A stretch of 64,000 nt of DNA, from contig NZ_JH947127.1 of assembly GCF_000302595.1 (NCBI RefSeq), forward strand, positions 1 to 64,000. The letters are read 5' to 3'. Below are positions 52,933 to 62,215 of this stretch, piece by piece. The notes under the pieces were generated by a model. The model was not told the DNA's origin. It worked only from the letters and a program-made list of their open reading frames with translations, and searched no databases. The DNA comes from Pedobacter arcticus A12. GTDB taxonomy: Bacteria > Bacteroidota > Bacteroidia > Sphingobacteriales > Sphingobacteriaceae. Position 1 is the stretch's first letter. Each line of letters opens with the position of its first letter. A program made the position numbers and the translations under genes.

Positions 52933-53598
52933 ATGGAGCATTTTTTTATTGTTGGCGATGTACATGGATGCTTTCATACCTTACAAACACTTCTAAAGAG
53001 CTGGAAACCTAAAACGCAACAGCTGATTTTTGTAGGCGACCTAATAGATAACGGACTTTACGGTCCGCAAGTGGTAGCACATATTTTAGATCTTCAAAAA
53101 AAACATCCCAAAACGGTTGTTATTAGAGGTAATCACGAGCAGTTATTTATGCAACATTGCTTAGAAGAATTTAATAAAGATTGGTACGAAAAGTCTGGAG
53201 AAGCAACTTTTTACCAGTATTTACAAGCAGGCAGGGCGATAGATCCAGACGCAGCATGGTTTGCTGATTTACCACTCTATTTCGAAACTCCAAATTTTAT
53301 CGTTTCCCATGCTGGTATTTCTGATACCAAAGATCCGTTTGATGCCAATAATCCAGAAGGTGTAGTTTGGCAACGCAATGAAACCAAAAAACTAGAACAG
53401 CTACAGATTTACGGTCATACACCTAAAGAAAGTGCACTTTACGACATCAACACCCACTCTATAAATATTGACACGGGCGCTTATAAATGCAATAAACTGA
53501 GTGCTTTGATTATTGATGGCAAAGCAAGCATACAAGAAATTTTTAGTGTGAACACGGATGAGCGGGATTGTGAAAAAATTTTGCCTTATCTCTTATAA
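52933..53598 (+). CDS. Metallophosphoesterase (PPP-family serine/threonine phosphatase-like)
   Basis: A 221-residue phosphatase of the calcineurin-like superfamily. All metal-binding blocks are present: VGDVHGC (7-13), FVGDLIDNG, RGNHE, VSHAG and GHTP. This set matches the bacterial PPP type (PrpA / ApaH-like), acting on phosphoproteins or dinucleoside polyphosphates in the cytosol. The start at MEHFFIVGDVHG (52933) is chosen because the motif must lie near the N-terminus; an upstream start at 52894 adds 13 residues. Substrate unresolved. Confidence 0.9.
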   Translation: MEHFFIVGDVHGCFHTLQTLLKSWKPKTQQLIFVGDLIDNGLYGPQVVAHILDLQKKHPKTVVIRGNHEQLFMQHCLEEFNKDWYEKSGEATFYQYLQAGRAIDPDAAWFADLPLYFETPNFIVSHAGISDTKDPFDANNPEGVVWQRNETKKLEQLQIYGHTPKESALYDINTHSINIDTGAYKCNKLSALIIDGKASIQEIFSVNTDERDCEKILPYLL

Positions 53599-53633
53599 TC
53601 TAGATCTACACAAACGCACCATAAAGATAAATC

Positions 53634-54395
53634 TTAAATATCAAGTTTCAGACCATCGTAGGCTAATGAGATATTTTCGGGAAGCTCTCTTGAAACATCT
53701 TCAAACTTCCCTAAACGATGGCTGATATGCGTAAAGTAGGTCTGCTCCGCTCCTATTTTCTGCGCAAATGCGATTGCTTCTGTTAAAGTAAAATGCGAGA
53801 TGTGCTCTTCTCTTTGTAGCGCATTTAAAACCAGAATTTTTGTGCCCTTAATTTTCTCTTGTTCGGCTTCGTTGACGGTTTTGGCATCCGTAATATAAGT
53901 GAAGTCCTTTATCCTAAACCCTAAAACGGGCATTTTAAAATGAACAACCTCAATGGGTTGGAATTCAATATCTCCAACAGAAAACCGTTCGTTTCCGATA
54001 CGGTGAATGTTTAATAAAGGAATGCCTGGGTACTTAAAATCAGCAAAGATATAATGAAACTCTCGTTTCAAACCTTCTTCAACAGCTATTGTGGCATAAA
54101 TATCCATAGCTCCTTTTTGCTTAAAATTAAAGGCTCGCACATCGTCTAACCCGGCGATATGGTCTTTATGTTCGTGGGTAAAAACTACAGCATCTAAATG
54201 TTGAACGTTTCCTCGCAACATCTGTTGACGAAAATCCGGACCGGTATCTATAATTACAGTTTTCTCGTCGGATTCAATTAAGATACTGCTTCTTAGGCGC
54301 TTGTCGCGGAAATCTGCAGACTGGCATACTTCGCAGTTACAAGCGATAACTGGTACTCCTTGTGATGTTCCGGTGCCTAAGAATGTAACTCTCAA
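53634..54395 (-). CDS. MBL-fold metallo-hydrolase (PhnP-like)
   Basis: A 253-residue metallo-beta-lactamase-fold phosphodiesterase similar to PhnP. The metal site HEHKDH is at 74-79 (H74, H76, D78, H79). GTGTSQGVP and a cysteine set C19/C21/C24 near the N-terminus give the PhnP-type structural zinc. TGPDFR (51-56) and THISHRLG (near 225) complete the site. PhnP opens cyclic ribosyl phosphates, but no phosphonate genes are here, so the substrate may be another cyclic phosphodiester. Single gene. Confidence 0.88.
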   Translation of the reverse strand: MRVTFLGTGTSQGVPVIACNCEVCQSADFRDKRLRSSILIESDEKTVIIDTGPDFRQQMLRGNVQHLDAVVFTHEHKDHIAGLDDVRAFNFKQKGAMDIYATIAVEEGLKREFHYIFADFKYPGIPLLNIHRIGNERFSVGDIEFQPIEVVHFKMPVLGFRIKDFTYITDAKTVNEAEQEKIKGTKILVLNALQREEHISHFTLTEAIAFAQKIGAEQTYFTHISHRLGKFEDVSRELPENISLAYDGLKLDI

Positions 54396-54521
54396 ATTTC
54401 TAATTAAGTTTTTTTGATGGCGTAATAAAACGCTTTCTATTTTTTTAACGGTTTATTCAGTTTAAAAGTTTTCTAAGTTTACCACCGCTTTTATATGTTC
54501 GAGCAAAACGAAGCTCAACAC

Positions 54522-55172
54522 TTATCTTAAATCAACAACCTCTACTCCAGGATGCGCCTTTGGATCAAAAGAAAAAATAGTGTCGCTCACTTTTACATTT
54601 GGTATAAACGATTTGATCAAATAGGTATAAACACTTCCGTTTTTGTCATTAACAACAATGTTTGAGATTTGCTTATTTACCTTATCAATTCTTAATTTAA
54701 TTTTAGAAAAAGAGCGGGTTTGCAGTGGAGCAAGTTCTATGTTTTGATATTTTTTCCCTCCAATAGTGGTTTCACCTAAATAAACATATTTAAAACCTTT
54801 CTCATACATGGTAAAGATTTTAGCAGGATTTAGGGCTGTCGAACTATCGTCAATCTCACTCACTTGCACTTCGTTATCTTCCTTTAAATAAGTCCATTGC
54901 ACCTTACCATCAGAAATCAGTTCCTGATTAGCAATTGCAACTTTATACTTATTAGATTTTGACTTTGAGTACAAAACACCACTTTGACTATCGCTGATAT
55001 TGGCTTGTGGATTTTTAATAGTGTAAGTAAAATCTGCTTTTATAACATCGTACGAACGATATTTTTTGCTGACCCCTGCTAAAATGGCCTTCGCCGTAGC
55101 ATCCGACTGTGCAAATGCCAAGTTACTAGCAAATAAAAATGTTATTAATAAATAAACAATATTTTTTTTCAT
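54522..55172 (-). CDS. lolA: Outer-membrane lipoprotein carrier protein LolA-like
   Basis: A 216-residue periplasmic protein with a signal peptide (ending LAFAQ at about 21) and the unclosed beta-barrel pattern of LolA, which ferries lipoproteins to the outer membrane. The repeated beta strands with VIKADFTYTIKNP and QSGVLYSKSK are typical, as is FDPKAHPGVEVVDLR at the end. It begins 4 bp after ftsK, an arrangement that I recall as conserved in Bacteroidota. LolB is generally missing in this phylum, so handling at the outer membrane may differ. Confidence 0.9.
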   Translation of the reverse strand: MKKNIVYLLITFLFASNLAFAQSDATAKAILAGVSKKYRSYDVIKADFTYTIKNPQANISDSQSGVLYSKSKSNKYKVAIANQELISDGKVQWTYLKEDNEVQVSEIDDSSTALNPAKIFTMYEKGFKYVYLGETTIGGKKYQNIELAPLQTRSFSKIKLRIDKVNKQISNIVVNDKNGSVYTYLIKSFIPNVKVSDTIFSFDPKAHPGVEVVDLR

Positions 55173-55176
55173 TATG

Positions 55177-57768
55177 TTATTCTTTGTTGTTCAAACCAGC
55201 CAAGAATTGTTCCAAATGATATTCATCCAAAATTAAAACCTCCCTGGCCTTGCTTCCTTCAAACGGACCAACTACGCCACAAGCCTCAAGCTGATCAATA
55301 ATTCTGCCTGCTCTGTTATAGCCCAATTTCAATTTTCTTTGGATTAAAGAAGTAGAACCTTGCTGATGCATTACTATTAAACGAGCGGCATCTTCAAACA
55401 TTGCATCCCTATCTTTCGGGTCAAAATCTTTGATGCTTCCACCATCAGCTTCGTCACCAACATACTCCGGCAATTCGTAAGCAGACGCATAGCCACGTTG
55501 TTCTCCGATAAAATCAGTCACTCGATCAACTTCTGGCGTATCTACGAAAGCACACTGCAAACGAATTAAGTCGCTTCCGGTTGATAAAAGCATATCTCCT
55601 TTACCAATCAACTGATCTGCACCGCCAGAATCTAAAATGGTACGTGAATCTATTTTTGAAGTTACCCTGAACGCCAATCTTGCTGGGAAGTTAGCTTTAA
55701 TTGTACCTGTAATGATATTTACTGATGGCCGTTGCGTAGCCAAAACCAAGTGGATTCCAATTGCTCTAGCTAATTGTGCCAACCTAGCAATGGGCGTTTC
55801 CACTTCTTTACCGGCCGTCATCATTAAATCGGCAAACTCATCAATTACCAAAACAATAAAAGGTAAAAATTTATGCCCGTTATTCGGATTCAGCTTTCGC
55901 TTGATGAATTTCTCATTGTACTCCTTTAGATTTCTAACGCCTGCATCTTTCAATAAATCATAACGCTGATCCATCTCAATACATAAAGAATTAAGTGTGT
56001 TGATTACTTTCTTGGTATCAGTAATAATGGCATCGTCTTCTCCAGGTAACTTGGCTAAAAAGTGGCGCTCAATTTTCTTAAATAAGGAAAGTTCTACTTT
56101 TTTTGGATCCACCAACACAAACTTCAACTGCGAAGGATGCTTTTTATAAAGCAAGGAAACCAAAATGGTGTTGATACCTACAGACTTACCCTGCCCCGTT
56201 GCACCAGCTACCAACATGTGAGGCATTTTAGCCAAATCGGCGATAAAAACTTCGTTAGAAATAGTTTTACCCAAAGCAATTGGTAAATCCATGGTGGTAT
56301 TCTGAAATTTTTCCGTTGCGATGATGGAACGCATAGAAACCATTTCGGGATGTGAATTCGGCACCTCAATACCAATAGTTCCTTTACCCGGCATTGGAGC
56401 AATAATCCTGATTCCTAAGGCGGCCAAACTTAACGCAATATCATCCTCTAAGTTTTTAATCTTAGAAATCCGAACTCCCGGAGCAGGAATAATCTCGTAT
56501 AGGGTTACCGTGGGACCGATAGTCGCTTTTATTTTATCGATATCGATATTATAATTGCTTAAAGTCTCCACAATTTTATTCTTGTTGTTCTCTAACTCGG
56601 TGGTATCAACAGCTATTTTACCAGATCCATATTGTTCTAATAATTCTAGCGTAGGGTTTTTGTACGATGCTAAATCCAAAGTTGGATCGTAAGCACCAAA
56701 TTGCTCCACCAAATTCTCAGACTTTATTTCGTCCTCTGTTTTTTCGATGCTTAGCGCTATTTCTTCTGGTTCAATAATTTCCAGTTCCTTAGCTTCTGGC
56801 TTTTTCACATCGTCAAAAACTGGCTTAACTACCTCTTCAAATCCATCGTTTTCTAAGGTATTATTTACTTCAAAGCTATTTTTAGCAGGTTCTGGTTCTA
56901 CAACCTCTACTTTTGGAGGCAAAGGTGTATTCACAAAAGCAGGCCTTTTTATTTCTTCCCGAGCAACCGCTTGATAATCATTTTCAGCAATTTCTTCCTC
57001 TTCTTCCAAGTCAGCTGCGTAATTATCAGCTGCTGCTAAATCCGCATCAGCTAATGTATCGGGCTTCACTGCTCTTTCTGGCAGTTTAAAATCTATATTG
57101 TAAGCCATTACCAAACAGGCTAAACCGGCAAAAAGCAAAACACCTCCCACTCCTGCTCTACCTATCTGAGCTTCTAAAAGCATATTGGCATAGTAGCCAA
57201 ATTCACCTTCTAAATAGTGCGGATATTCCGCAATAAAAGCGTGTAAAAAGGCTAAAGTAATTGATGTAAACACCAGTAAGAAAAAACAGTAAGCGAGTGT
57301 TTTAGGAATAGATACCAACTTAACCTTAAACAGTAAACGATATCCTAAAATGATGAAAATAAAAACAAAAATAAAGGACGCAATACCAAACCACTCAAAC
57401 ATAAATTGATGTGATAGCAAAGCACCCAGTTTACCCGCCCAATTTTGGATATTAGGATCTAAAACTCCGTTTGATTTAAGTTCTGCACTGGTTTTAAAAA
57501 AATTGCTCCAGCCACCGTTTGCATCTACTACATAGCTTTGGTCATCTTGCCAAGTAAAAATATACGAGGTAAATGATACCAAAAAGTATAAAGCCAGCAA
57601 GAGCAAAAACAACCCACTGATTTTTATAAACCTGTCGTTATTGAAATTTAATTTCGGAAAACTGCTTACAGTGCCTCCACCTTCAGATTTCTTTTTAAAA
57701 GGTTCGGCACCTGCTTTCTCCTCGCCCCTAAATGTATTTGCTTTAAATTGATTTCCTCTACCGAGCAT
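55177..57768 (-). CDS. ftsK: DNA translocase FtsK
   Basis: An 863-residue FtsK/SpoIIIE translocase that moves chromosome ends through the closing septum. Four transmembrane helices occur in residues 48-228. An acidic linker (about 240-370, many E and D) follows. The motor has the alpha domain (APGVRISKIKNLEDDIALSL), Walker A GATGQGKS (522-529), Walker B FIVLVIDEFADLMM, and the C-terminal gamma winged helix that reads KOPS-like sites (LIQRKLKLGYNRAGRIIDQL). All parts are complete. It forms an operon with lolA. Confidence 0.96.
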   Translation of the reverse strand: MLGRGNQFKANTFRGEEKAGAEPFKKKSEGGGTVSSFPKLNFNNDRFIKISGLFLLLLALYFLVSFTSYIFTWQDDQSYVVDANGGWSNFFKTSAELKSNGVLDPNIQNWAGKLGALLSHQFMFEWFGIASFIFVFIFIILGYRLLFKVKLVSIPKTLAYCFFLLVFTSITLAFLHAFIAEYPHYLEGEFGYYANMLLEAQIGRAGVGGVLLFAGLACLVMAYNIDFKLPERAVKPDTLADADLAAADNYAADLEEEEEIAENDYQAVAREEIKRPAFVNTPLPPKVEVVEPEPAKNSFEVNNTLENDGFEEVVKPVFDDVKKPEAKELEIIEPEEIALSIEKTEDEIKSENLVEQFGAYDPTLDLASYKNPTLELLEQYGSGKIAVDTTELENNKNKIVETLSNYNIDIDKIKATIGPTVTLYEIIPAPGVRISKIKNLEDDIALSLAALGIRIIAPMPGKGTIGIEVPNSHPEMVSMRSIIATEKFQNTTMDLPIALGKTISNEVFIADLAKMPHMLVAGATGQGKSVGINTILVSLLYKKHPSQLKFVLVDPKKVELSLFKKIERHFLAKLPGEDDAIITDTKKVINTLNSLCIEMDQRYDLLKDAGVRNLKEYNEKFIKRKLNPNNGHKFLPFIVLVIDEFADLMMTAGKEVETPIARLAQLARAIGIHLVLATQRPSVNIITGTIKANFPARLAFRVTSKIDSRTILDSGGADQLIGKGDMLLSTGSDLIRLQCAFVDTPEVDRVTDFIGEQRGYASAYELPEYVGDEADGGSIKDFDPKDRDAMFEDAARLIVMHQQGSTSLIQRKLKLGYNRAGRIIDQLEACGVVGPFEGSKAREVLILDEYHLEQFLAGLNNKE

Positions 57769-57789
57769 TCTTAACGTATATTTTCACAA

Positions 57790-57797
57790 CAAATATA
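57790..57797 (-). promoter_or_regulatory. Candidate -7 box for ftsK-lolA
   Basis: On the minus strand the sequence reads TATATTTG, a perfect TAnnTTTG match, about 22 bp before the ftsK start codon. The nearest upstream TTG is 23 bp away, at the long end of the allowed gap. Confidence 0.5.
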
Positions 57798-58047
57798 ATT
57801 TAATGATTAGGCTTTGCGAACAATAATCTCTTTAATTCTGGAAAACGTTCTGCCTTTTCTTTTAAATGCATTTTACAATTAAAAATTGAATAAAAACAAT
57901 ATATCCATACAAAGCCTATTAATTACCATTATTAACAGGAAGATTTGAATTGGCAGACTTTAAATATTCCACTTTCATACTTAAAAAGTACATTATATTT
58001 TTTTGAACTGTAATTTATTTATAATATTACTCTCTTAAACCACAAAC

Positions 58048-58695
58048 ATGCCAGCGGATTTGTTAGAAGAGTTAATTATTAATAGCGATAAGGAGGGAAT
58101 AAGAAAAATGCTTTTAGAGAATCCGTCTTTAATAAACGGAAGTACCAGCCACGGTGTTTCACCCTTGATGCTGTCCTGTTTTTTCAACAAACCCGATATT
58201 ACTCCAGTCCTTTTAGATTTTGTAAAAGAACTATCACTGTTTGAAGCCGCTTCTGTAGGTAAATTTGATGAAGTTGCACACCAAGTTTACCAACAGCCAG
58301 ATGATATTAACAAATTTTCTGAAGATGGCTTTACCGCTTTGGGCTTAGCTTGCTATTTTGGCAAAGAAGAGGTAGCCCGTTACCTCGTTCTAAAAGGCGC
58401 AGAAGTAAATTTACCCTCAAAAAATGGCTTCAATGTTTTTCCGTTACACGCTGCAGTAGCTGGTAATTTTGTAGGCATCAGTAAAATGTTACTCGAAAAT
58501 AGTGCAGAAGTAAACATTGTACAACAATCTGGATTGACTCCTTTGCATTCTGCTGCACAAAATGGCAATATAGAACTTATCATTCTTTTGCTAGAGAAAG
58601 GTGCCGATGTTAAAATTAGAATGGAAGGTGGTAAACTAGCATCTGATTTGGCGAAAGAAAAAGGTTACGACGAAATAGCTGATATCTTAAGCTAA
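58048..58695 (+). CDS. Ankyrin-repeat protein
   Basis: A 215-residue cytosolic protein made almost wholly of ankyrin repeats. From about residue 90 three or four full repeats are visible: DGFTALGLACYFGKEEVARY, NVFPLHAAVAGNFVGISKML and SGLTPLHSAAQNGNIELIIL. A partial one (HGVSPLMLSC) lies near residue 30. No signal peptide or catalytic domain is present, so the protein probably mediates binding to another protein. It converges with the SdiA-regulated gene with 9 bp between the stops. Confidence 0.92.
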   Translation: MPADLLEELIINSDKEGIRKMLLENPSLINGSTSHGVSPLMLSCFFNKPDITPVLLDFVKELSLFEAASVGKFDEVAHQVYQQPDDINKFSEDGFTALGLACYFGKEEVARYLVLKGAEVNLPSKNGFNVFPLHAAVAGNFVGISKMLLENSAEVNIVQQSGLTPLHSAAQNGNIELIILLLEKGADVKIRMEGGKLASDLAKEKGYDEIADILS

Positions 58696-58704
58696 ACCGC
58701 CATT

Positions 58705-59562
58705 TTAGTTCTGAAGCACAACCTCTAAAATGTTAGCTTTACTATTTTTGCCTGCTTCATTTGAAATAAACATTCTACCATCTGGACTAAAAGTTAAACC
58801 TTCTGGTTGCGTAAAAATAGCTTTATCTAACATATAAAGCTTTTTTAGTTGACCATTAATCCCTAAAGTTAAAAGTTTAGGACGCTTACCTTCCAACACA
58901 AAAACATCGTTAGTTTTGGGGTTGATTGCAATTTCTGATGGATTTAAAGTTTTGTAGACTTTTTTATCCTTAAAACTTTTAAAAAGCGCTGCTTCCATCG
59001 AAATTTTAGTGAATATTTTTGTCTCTGCCTTTTCGGTATTCAAAGCGATCTGATAGATATTCTTGTATTGATCATCTTCGTCCCTTTCTTTTGGTATGCT
59101 TAACAATGAGTTGTTTTTCTGATCAAAAAATAATGATTCCATATTGTTTTTCGCAACGAACCTTGTTTGGCTTGCACTAACTTTTTTATTGCTGTTTAGG
59201 TAATTTTTGACGTGGTACAATAGCCCGTCGCTCCGCATTACATATGCATCTTTACCAACTACAGCAATGCCTTCATAATCTCCAGCTCCGGCAAAAGATA
59301 TCTCTTTTACTATTTTCTTTTGCTTCAAGTCATAGATAAAGATTGTCCCCTGCTCATCTTGTACACATGCAATTAAATCATCAGCAACCCAGCTAATACC
59401 ACTCACTTCATTTAGCTCAGCAGGAAGTTCCCAAGTATTGGTAATGCTATAATCTACTTTTAACTGCTCTTTGTTTTCCTGATGCCTTTTGTCAAAGGTA
59501 AATGCAGTGATAATGATTAGGGATACAAGAGCTATTGCGTATAATTTGGTTTTGTTTCTCAT
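58705..59562 (-). CDS. SdiA-regulated domain-containing protein
   Basis: A 285-residue protein with an N-terminal signal or anchor helix (about 6-22) and a periplasmic beta-propeller of the SdiA-regulated family. Blade-like segments: VSGISWVADDLIACVQDEQG, EGIAVVGKDAYVM, LNPSEIAINPKTNDVFVLEG and QPEGLTFSPDGRMFISNEAG. The name derives from an E. coli quorum-regulated homologue; no function is established. Possibly binds a ligand or a phytase-like substrate. Single gene. Confidence 0.87.
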   Translation of the reverse strand: MRNKTKLYAIALVSLIIITAFTFDKRHQENKEQLKVDYSITNTWELPAELNEVSGISWVADDLIACVQDEQGTIFIYDLKQKKIVKEISFAGAGDYEGIAVVGKDAYVMRSDGLLYHVKNYLNSNKKVSASQTRFVAKNNMESLFFDQKNNSLLSIPKERDEDDQYKNIYQIALNTEKAETKIFTKISMEAALFKSFKDKKVYKTLNPSEIAINPKTNDVFVLEGKRPKLLTLGINGQLKKLYMLDKAIFTQPEGLTFSPDGRMFISNEAGKNSKANILEVVLQN

Positions 59563-59641
59563 CTTCAGGTATTATTGTTAAACACAATGATAACACCCAA
59601 TACTGGAAACATTTTGGATAAATATTGCCGTGAAACAAAAG

Positions 59642-60907
59642 CTAAGGAAAAACGACTATAAAATTGTGGATGGTGGAATAAGTATAGTTAAGCTGTAATT
59701 GATATTTCTGTGTAATGGCTTTTGCAATTGCTAAACCCAATCCGGTTGACCTTGAGTCTGTATTCATTTTTTCAAATCTCGAAAACAGTTTGTCATCATC
59801 CAATGCATGGTTTACGCCGTAATTACTCAGAATTAATTGCTTGCCTAAAATAACAATATTTATTGTCCCTTGTTTTACACCGTGTACAATTGCGTTCTTC
59901 ATTAAATTCGTTAACATAATAATTGCTAAATCCTTATTCATTTGATACTGCAATTCATTTTTAACAACGATATTCAAAGTAGTGCCTTTATGCAACAGCA
60001 AATCTTCAAAATCCTGAGCGATATGATTAACTAAACTTTCAAAATCAACACGTTCCACTTCTACAAACTGCTGGTTTTCTATTTTAGAAAGTAATAAAAG
60101 TGATTTATTCAATCGGGTTAAACGAGCAAGGTTATCCAAAACAAAGCCTACGTCTTTAAGCTGTTCCTCAGTTAAGTCATTTTTTTCTGAAAAAAGTTCG
60201 AGCTTGTTGATGCTAATTGCTAAAGGAGTTTGTAATTCATGCGATGCATTCTCGATGAAATGCTTTTGGTTTAAATAACTTTTTCTCGACTTTTCTGTCA
60301 GCTGCTCCATGGTTTGGTTCAACAGTTCAAACTCGTCAATATCTGTTTTGTTAATTTTAAGGGTTGTTTCATTTTCAATACGGAAGCTTTTCAATTGATC
60401 AATTAAACTATAGAAAGGCTTCCAGATTTTACGTAGCACAAAGTTGTTTAATGAAACGATGCTGATAAGTATTAGAAGGTAAAGAATGATTAAATAAGTC
60501 GCCAGATTTTTGATCAAATCATCCTCCTCTACCATAGAAGTGATGATTTTAATTTTATAGTATGCTCCGCTATCTTTAAAAGTACTTTCAAAAACCCGTA
60601 CCGGCTCATAGTCCTTTTCGTTTTGCATATACATCAAACTATCCCTATAGCTTTCTTCGAAATTATGATACTCCTGCTCCCCAATCTTTTCAATCACATG
60701 ATTGCCTTTTTTGAAGTTTTGGTTTTCAAAAGCGCTTTCTATCAGTTCCGGATGTTCTAAAACCATCACTTTCTGATTTTCTAGGCCATCATCTAAACTA
60801 TCATAAATTTCATCTAATAAAGCGTAATAAAAAATTACTGCCCAAATTGTAATCAATGGAACCAGTAAAATCAACAGGTATTTTGATGTATAATTTAAGA
60901 GCTTCAT
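59642..60907 (-). CDS. Sensor histidine kinase (two-transmembrane)
   Basis: A 421-residue inner-membrane kinase. Helix 1 at about 11-30 and helix 2 at about 136-155 flank a periplasmic sensor of some 105 residues. HAMP-like linker sequence is followed by HisKA with H223 in ENASHELQTPLAI and an ATPase domain with NLMKNAIVHG, LSNYGV and STGLGLAIAKA. The G1 box lacks its DxGxG aspartate (LSNYGVNH), which is common in this subfamily. It overlaps its response-regulator gene by 4 bp. The signal is unknown; neighbouring PepSY-like and DUF2490 genes are candidate targets. Confidence 0.92.
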   Translation of the reverse strand: MKLLNYTSKYLLILLVPLITIWAVIFYYALLDEIYDSLDDGLENQKVMVLEHPELIESAFENQNFKKGNHVIEKIGEQEYHNFEESYRDSLMYMQNEKDYEPVRVFESTFKDSGAYYKIKIITSMVEEDDLIKNLATYLIILYLLILISIVSLNNFVLRKIWKPFYSLIDQLKSFRIENETTLKINKTDIDEFELLNQTMEQLTEKSRKSYLNQKHFIENASHELQTPLAISINKLELFSEKNDLTEEQLKDVGFVLDNLARLTRLNKSLLLLSKIENQQFVEVERVDFESLVNHIAQDFEDLLLHKGTTLNIVVKNELQYQMNKDLAIIMLTNLMKNAIVHGVKQGTINIVILGKQLILSNYGVNHALDDDKLFSRFEKMNTDSRSTGLGLAIAKAITQKYQLQLNYTYSTIHNFIVVFP

Positions 60908-61578
60908 TTTACAAAATCCAGTTTATAGCCTATCCCATAAACAGCTTCAATGGTTAACGTGGCTTTTTCCAATTTCTTTCTAAGGTTTTTAATCTGCGAA
61001 TATATAAAGTCGAAACTGTCAGCTTGGTCAATATGATCTCCCCAAACATGTTCTGCTAACGCTGCTTTGGTAACCAATCGAGATTTGTTAGTCATCAAAT
61101 ACAAAAGAATATCAAATTCTTTCCTATTTAAAACAATTTCTTCTCCATCTATATTCGTATTTCTGTTTTCAGGTTCTATCTGTAAATTACCTACTTGCAT
61201 TAATTTGTTACCTTCAAAATACTTCCGCCTTAATACAGCTTTAACCCTTGCATGCAACTCCGCCATATGAAAAGGTTTGGCTAAATAATCATCTGCACCG
61301 TTATTAAGCCCAAACAGTTTATCATCTAAAGAATTTTTTGCAGATACTACAATTACAGCATCAGCTTTTTTCATAGTTTTCAATTTAGTTAGCAAATCAA
61401 ATCCATTACCATCTGGAAGATTGATATCCAACAAAATACAATCATAATCATAGTTGCTGATTTTGTTAACTGCAACACTGTAGTCAGACGCAGATTCTAC
61501 TGTATAATGCTCCAACTCTAAAGTCTGCTTCATATTTTCGAGCATTTGTGGCTCATCTTCAACAATTAAAATTTTCAT
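60904..61578 (-). CDS. OmpR-family response regulator
   Basis: A 224-residue DNA-binding response regulator. The receiver domain has the acidic pair in VEDEPQM, the phosphorylation site D51 in LLDINLPDG, and the conserved lysine in LAKPFHMAELHARV. The C-terminal winged helix (about 130-222) shows NRKEFDILLYL and DFIYSQIKNLRKKLEK. It is the first gene of the pair with the kinase, and divergent from the PepSY-like gene at 61713, which it may control. Confidence 0.94.
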   Translation of the reverse strand: MKILIVEDEPQMLENMKQTLELEHYTVESASDYSVAVNKISNYDYDCILLDINLPDGNGFDLLTKLKTMKKADAVIVVSAKNSLDDKLFGLNNGADDYLAKPFHMAELHARVKAVLRRKYFEGNKLMQVGNLQIEPENRNTNIDGEEIVLNRKEFDILLYLMTNKSRLVTKAALAEHVWGDHIDQADSFDFIYSQIKNLRKKLEKATLTIEAVYGIGYKLDFVK

Positions 61579-61712
61579 AAAATCTGCATTTTGTCTACAA
61601 TAATATAGGTTGTTTCTAAAAACAAATGGGAAAACACTATAACTTATATTTCTATGTTCCCAACTTATTCCAGTTTTAGCAAGTTCCTTTGAAGGAAATT
61701 AAACAAAAAATC

Positions 61713-62153
61713 ATGAAAACATTAAAAATAGCAACCCTAATTACATTTGTAAGTTTGGCTGTAAATGCGCAAAACTTACCTACTTCACAAGTACCGCTCA
61801 AGGCGCTTACAGCTTTTGAAAACGTTTACCCTCAAGTAATAAATGCAGAATGGGAATTAAAAGGTGAAAATTATGAAGTAGAGTTTGAGATAGGCAGACT
61901 AGACCACGAAATCCGGTACAATAAAGAAGGGAAATTAATAAAGATGAAGAAAGAAATAGAAGCAAAAGATCTTCCGAAAAGTATCACTAACGCTGTAAAG
62001 GTTAAATATCCCAAATATAAGATAGACGAGATTGAGACTACTCAGTTTAATAGCAAAACAACTTATAAGGTTGAAATAGCACAATTTTTAGGTAAAGAAA
62101 GGACTTTGCTTTTTGAGCAGGCCGGCAAATTAGTGAGTGATTTAGCAAATTAA
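61713..62153 (+). CDS. PepSY-like (DUF2874) periplasmic protein
   Basis: A 146-residue exported protein with a signal peptide ending VNAQ (about residue 20) and two PepSY-like repeats, each with an aromatic-rich AF(x)ENVYPQ / AVKVKYPKYKI helix and a following beta-hairpin. Such proteins are related to BLIP and are thought to bind or inhibit periplasmic enzymes; the function is not proven. The ATG at 61713 is chosen over a TTG upstream because it begins the signal peptide. It lies divergent to a two-component system, a common arrangement in the phylum. Confidence 0.87.
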   Translation: MKTLKIATLITFVSLAVNAQNLPTSQVPLKALTAFENVYPQVINAEWELKGENYEVEFEIGRLDHEIRYNKEGKLIKMKKEIEAKDLPKSITNAVKVKYPKYKIDEIETTQFNSKTTYKVEIAQFLGKERTLLFEQAGKLVSDLAN

Positions 62154-62173
62154 TTTTACTTACTTTACAAATC

Positions 62174-62202
62174 AAAAGACCCAAATTCTGGGTCTTTTTT
62201 TA
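62174..62202 (+). terminator. Rho-independent terminator of the PepSY-like gene
   Basis: A perfect 10-bp stem (AAAAGACCCA with TGGGTCTTTT, loop AATTC) followed by a run of T, 20 bp after the stop codon. Confidence 0.9.
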
Positions 62203-62215
62203 ATTAAATATAAAA

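Noticed and set aside
56900-57060. Acidic low-complexity part of FtsK as possible foreign insertion
   Set aside because: A long acidic, variable linker between the membrane part and the motor is normal for FtsK.
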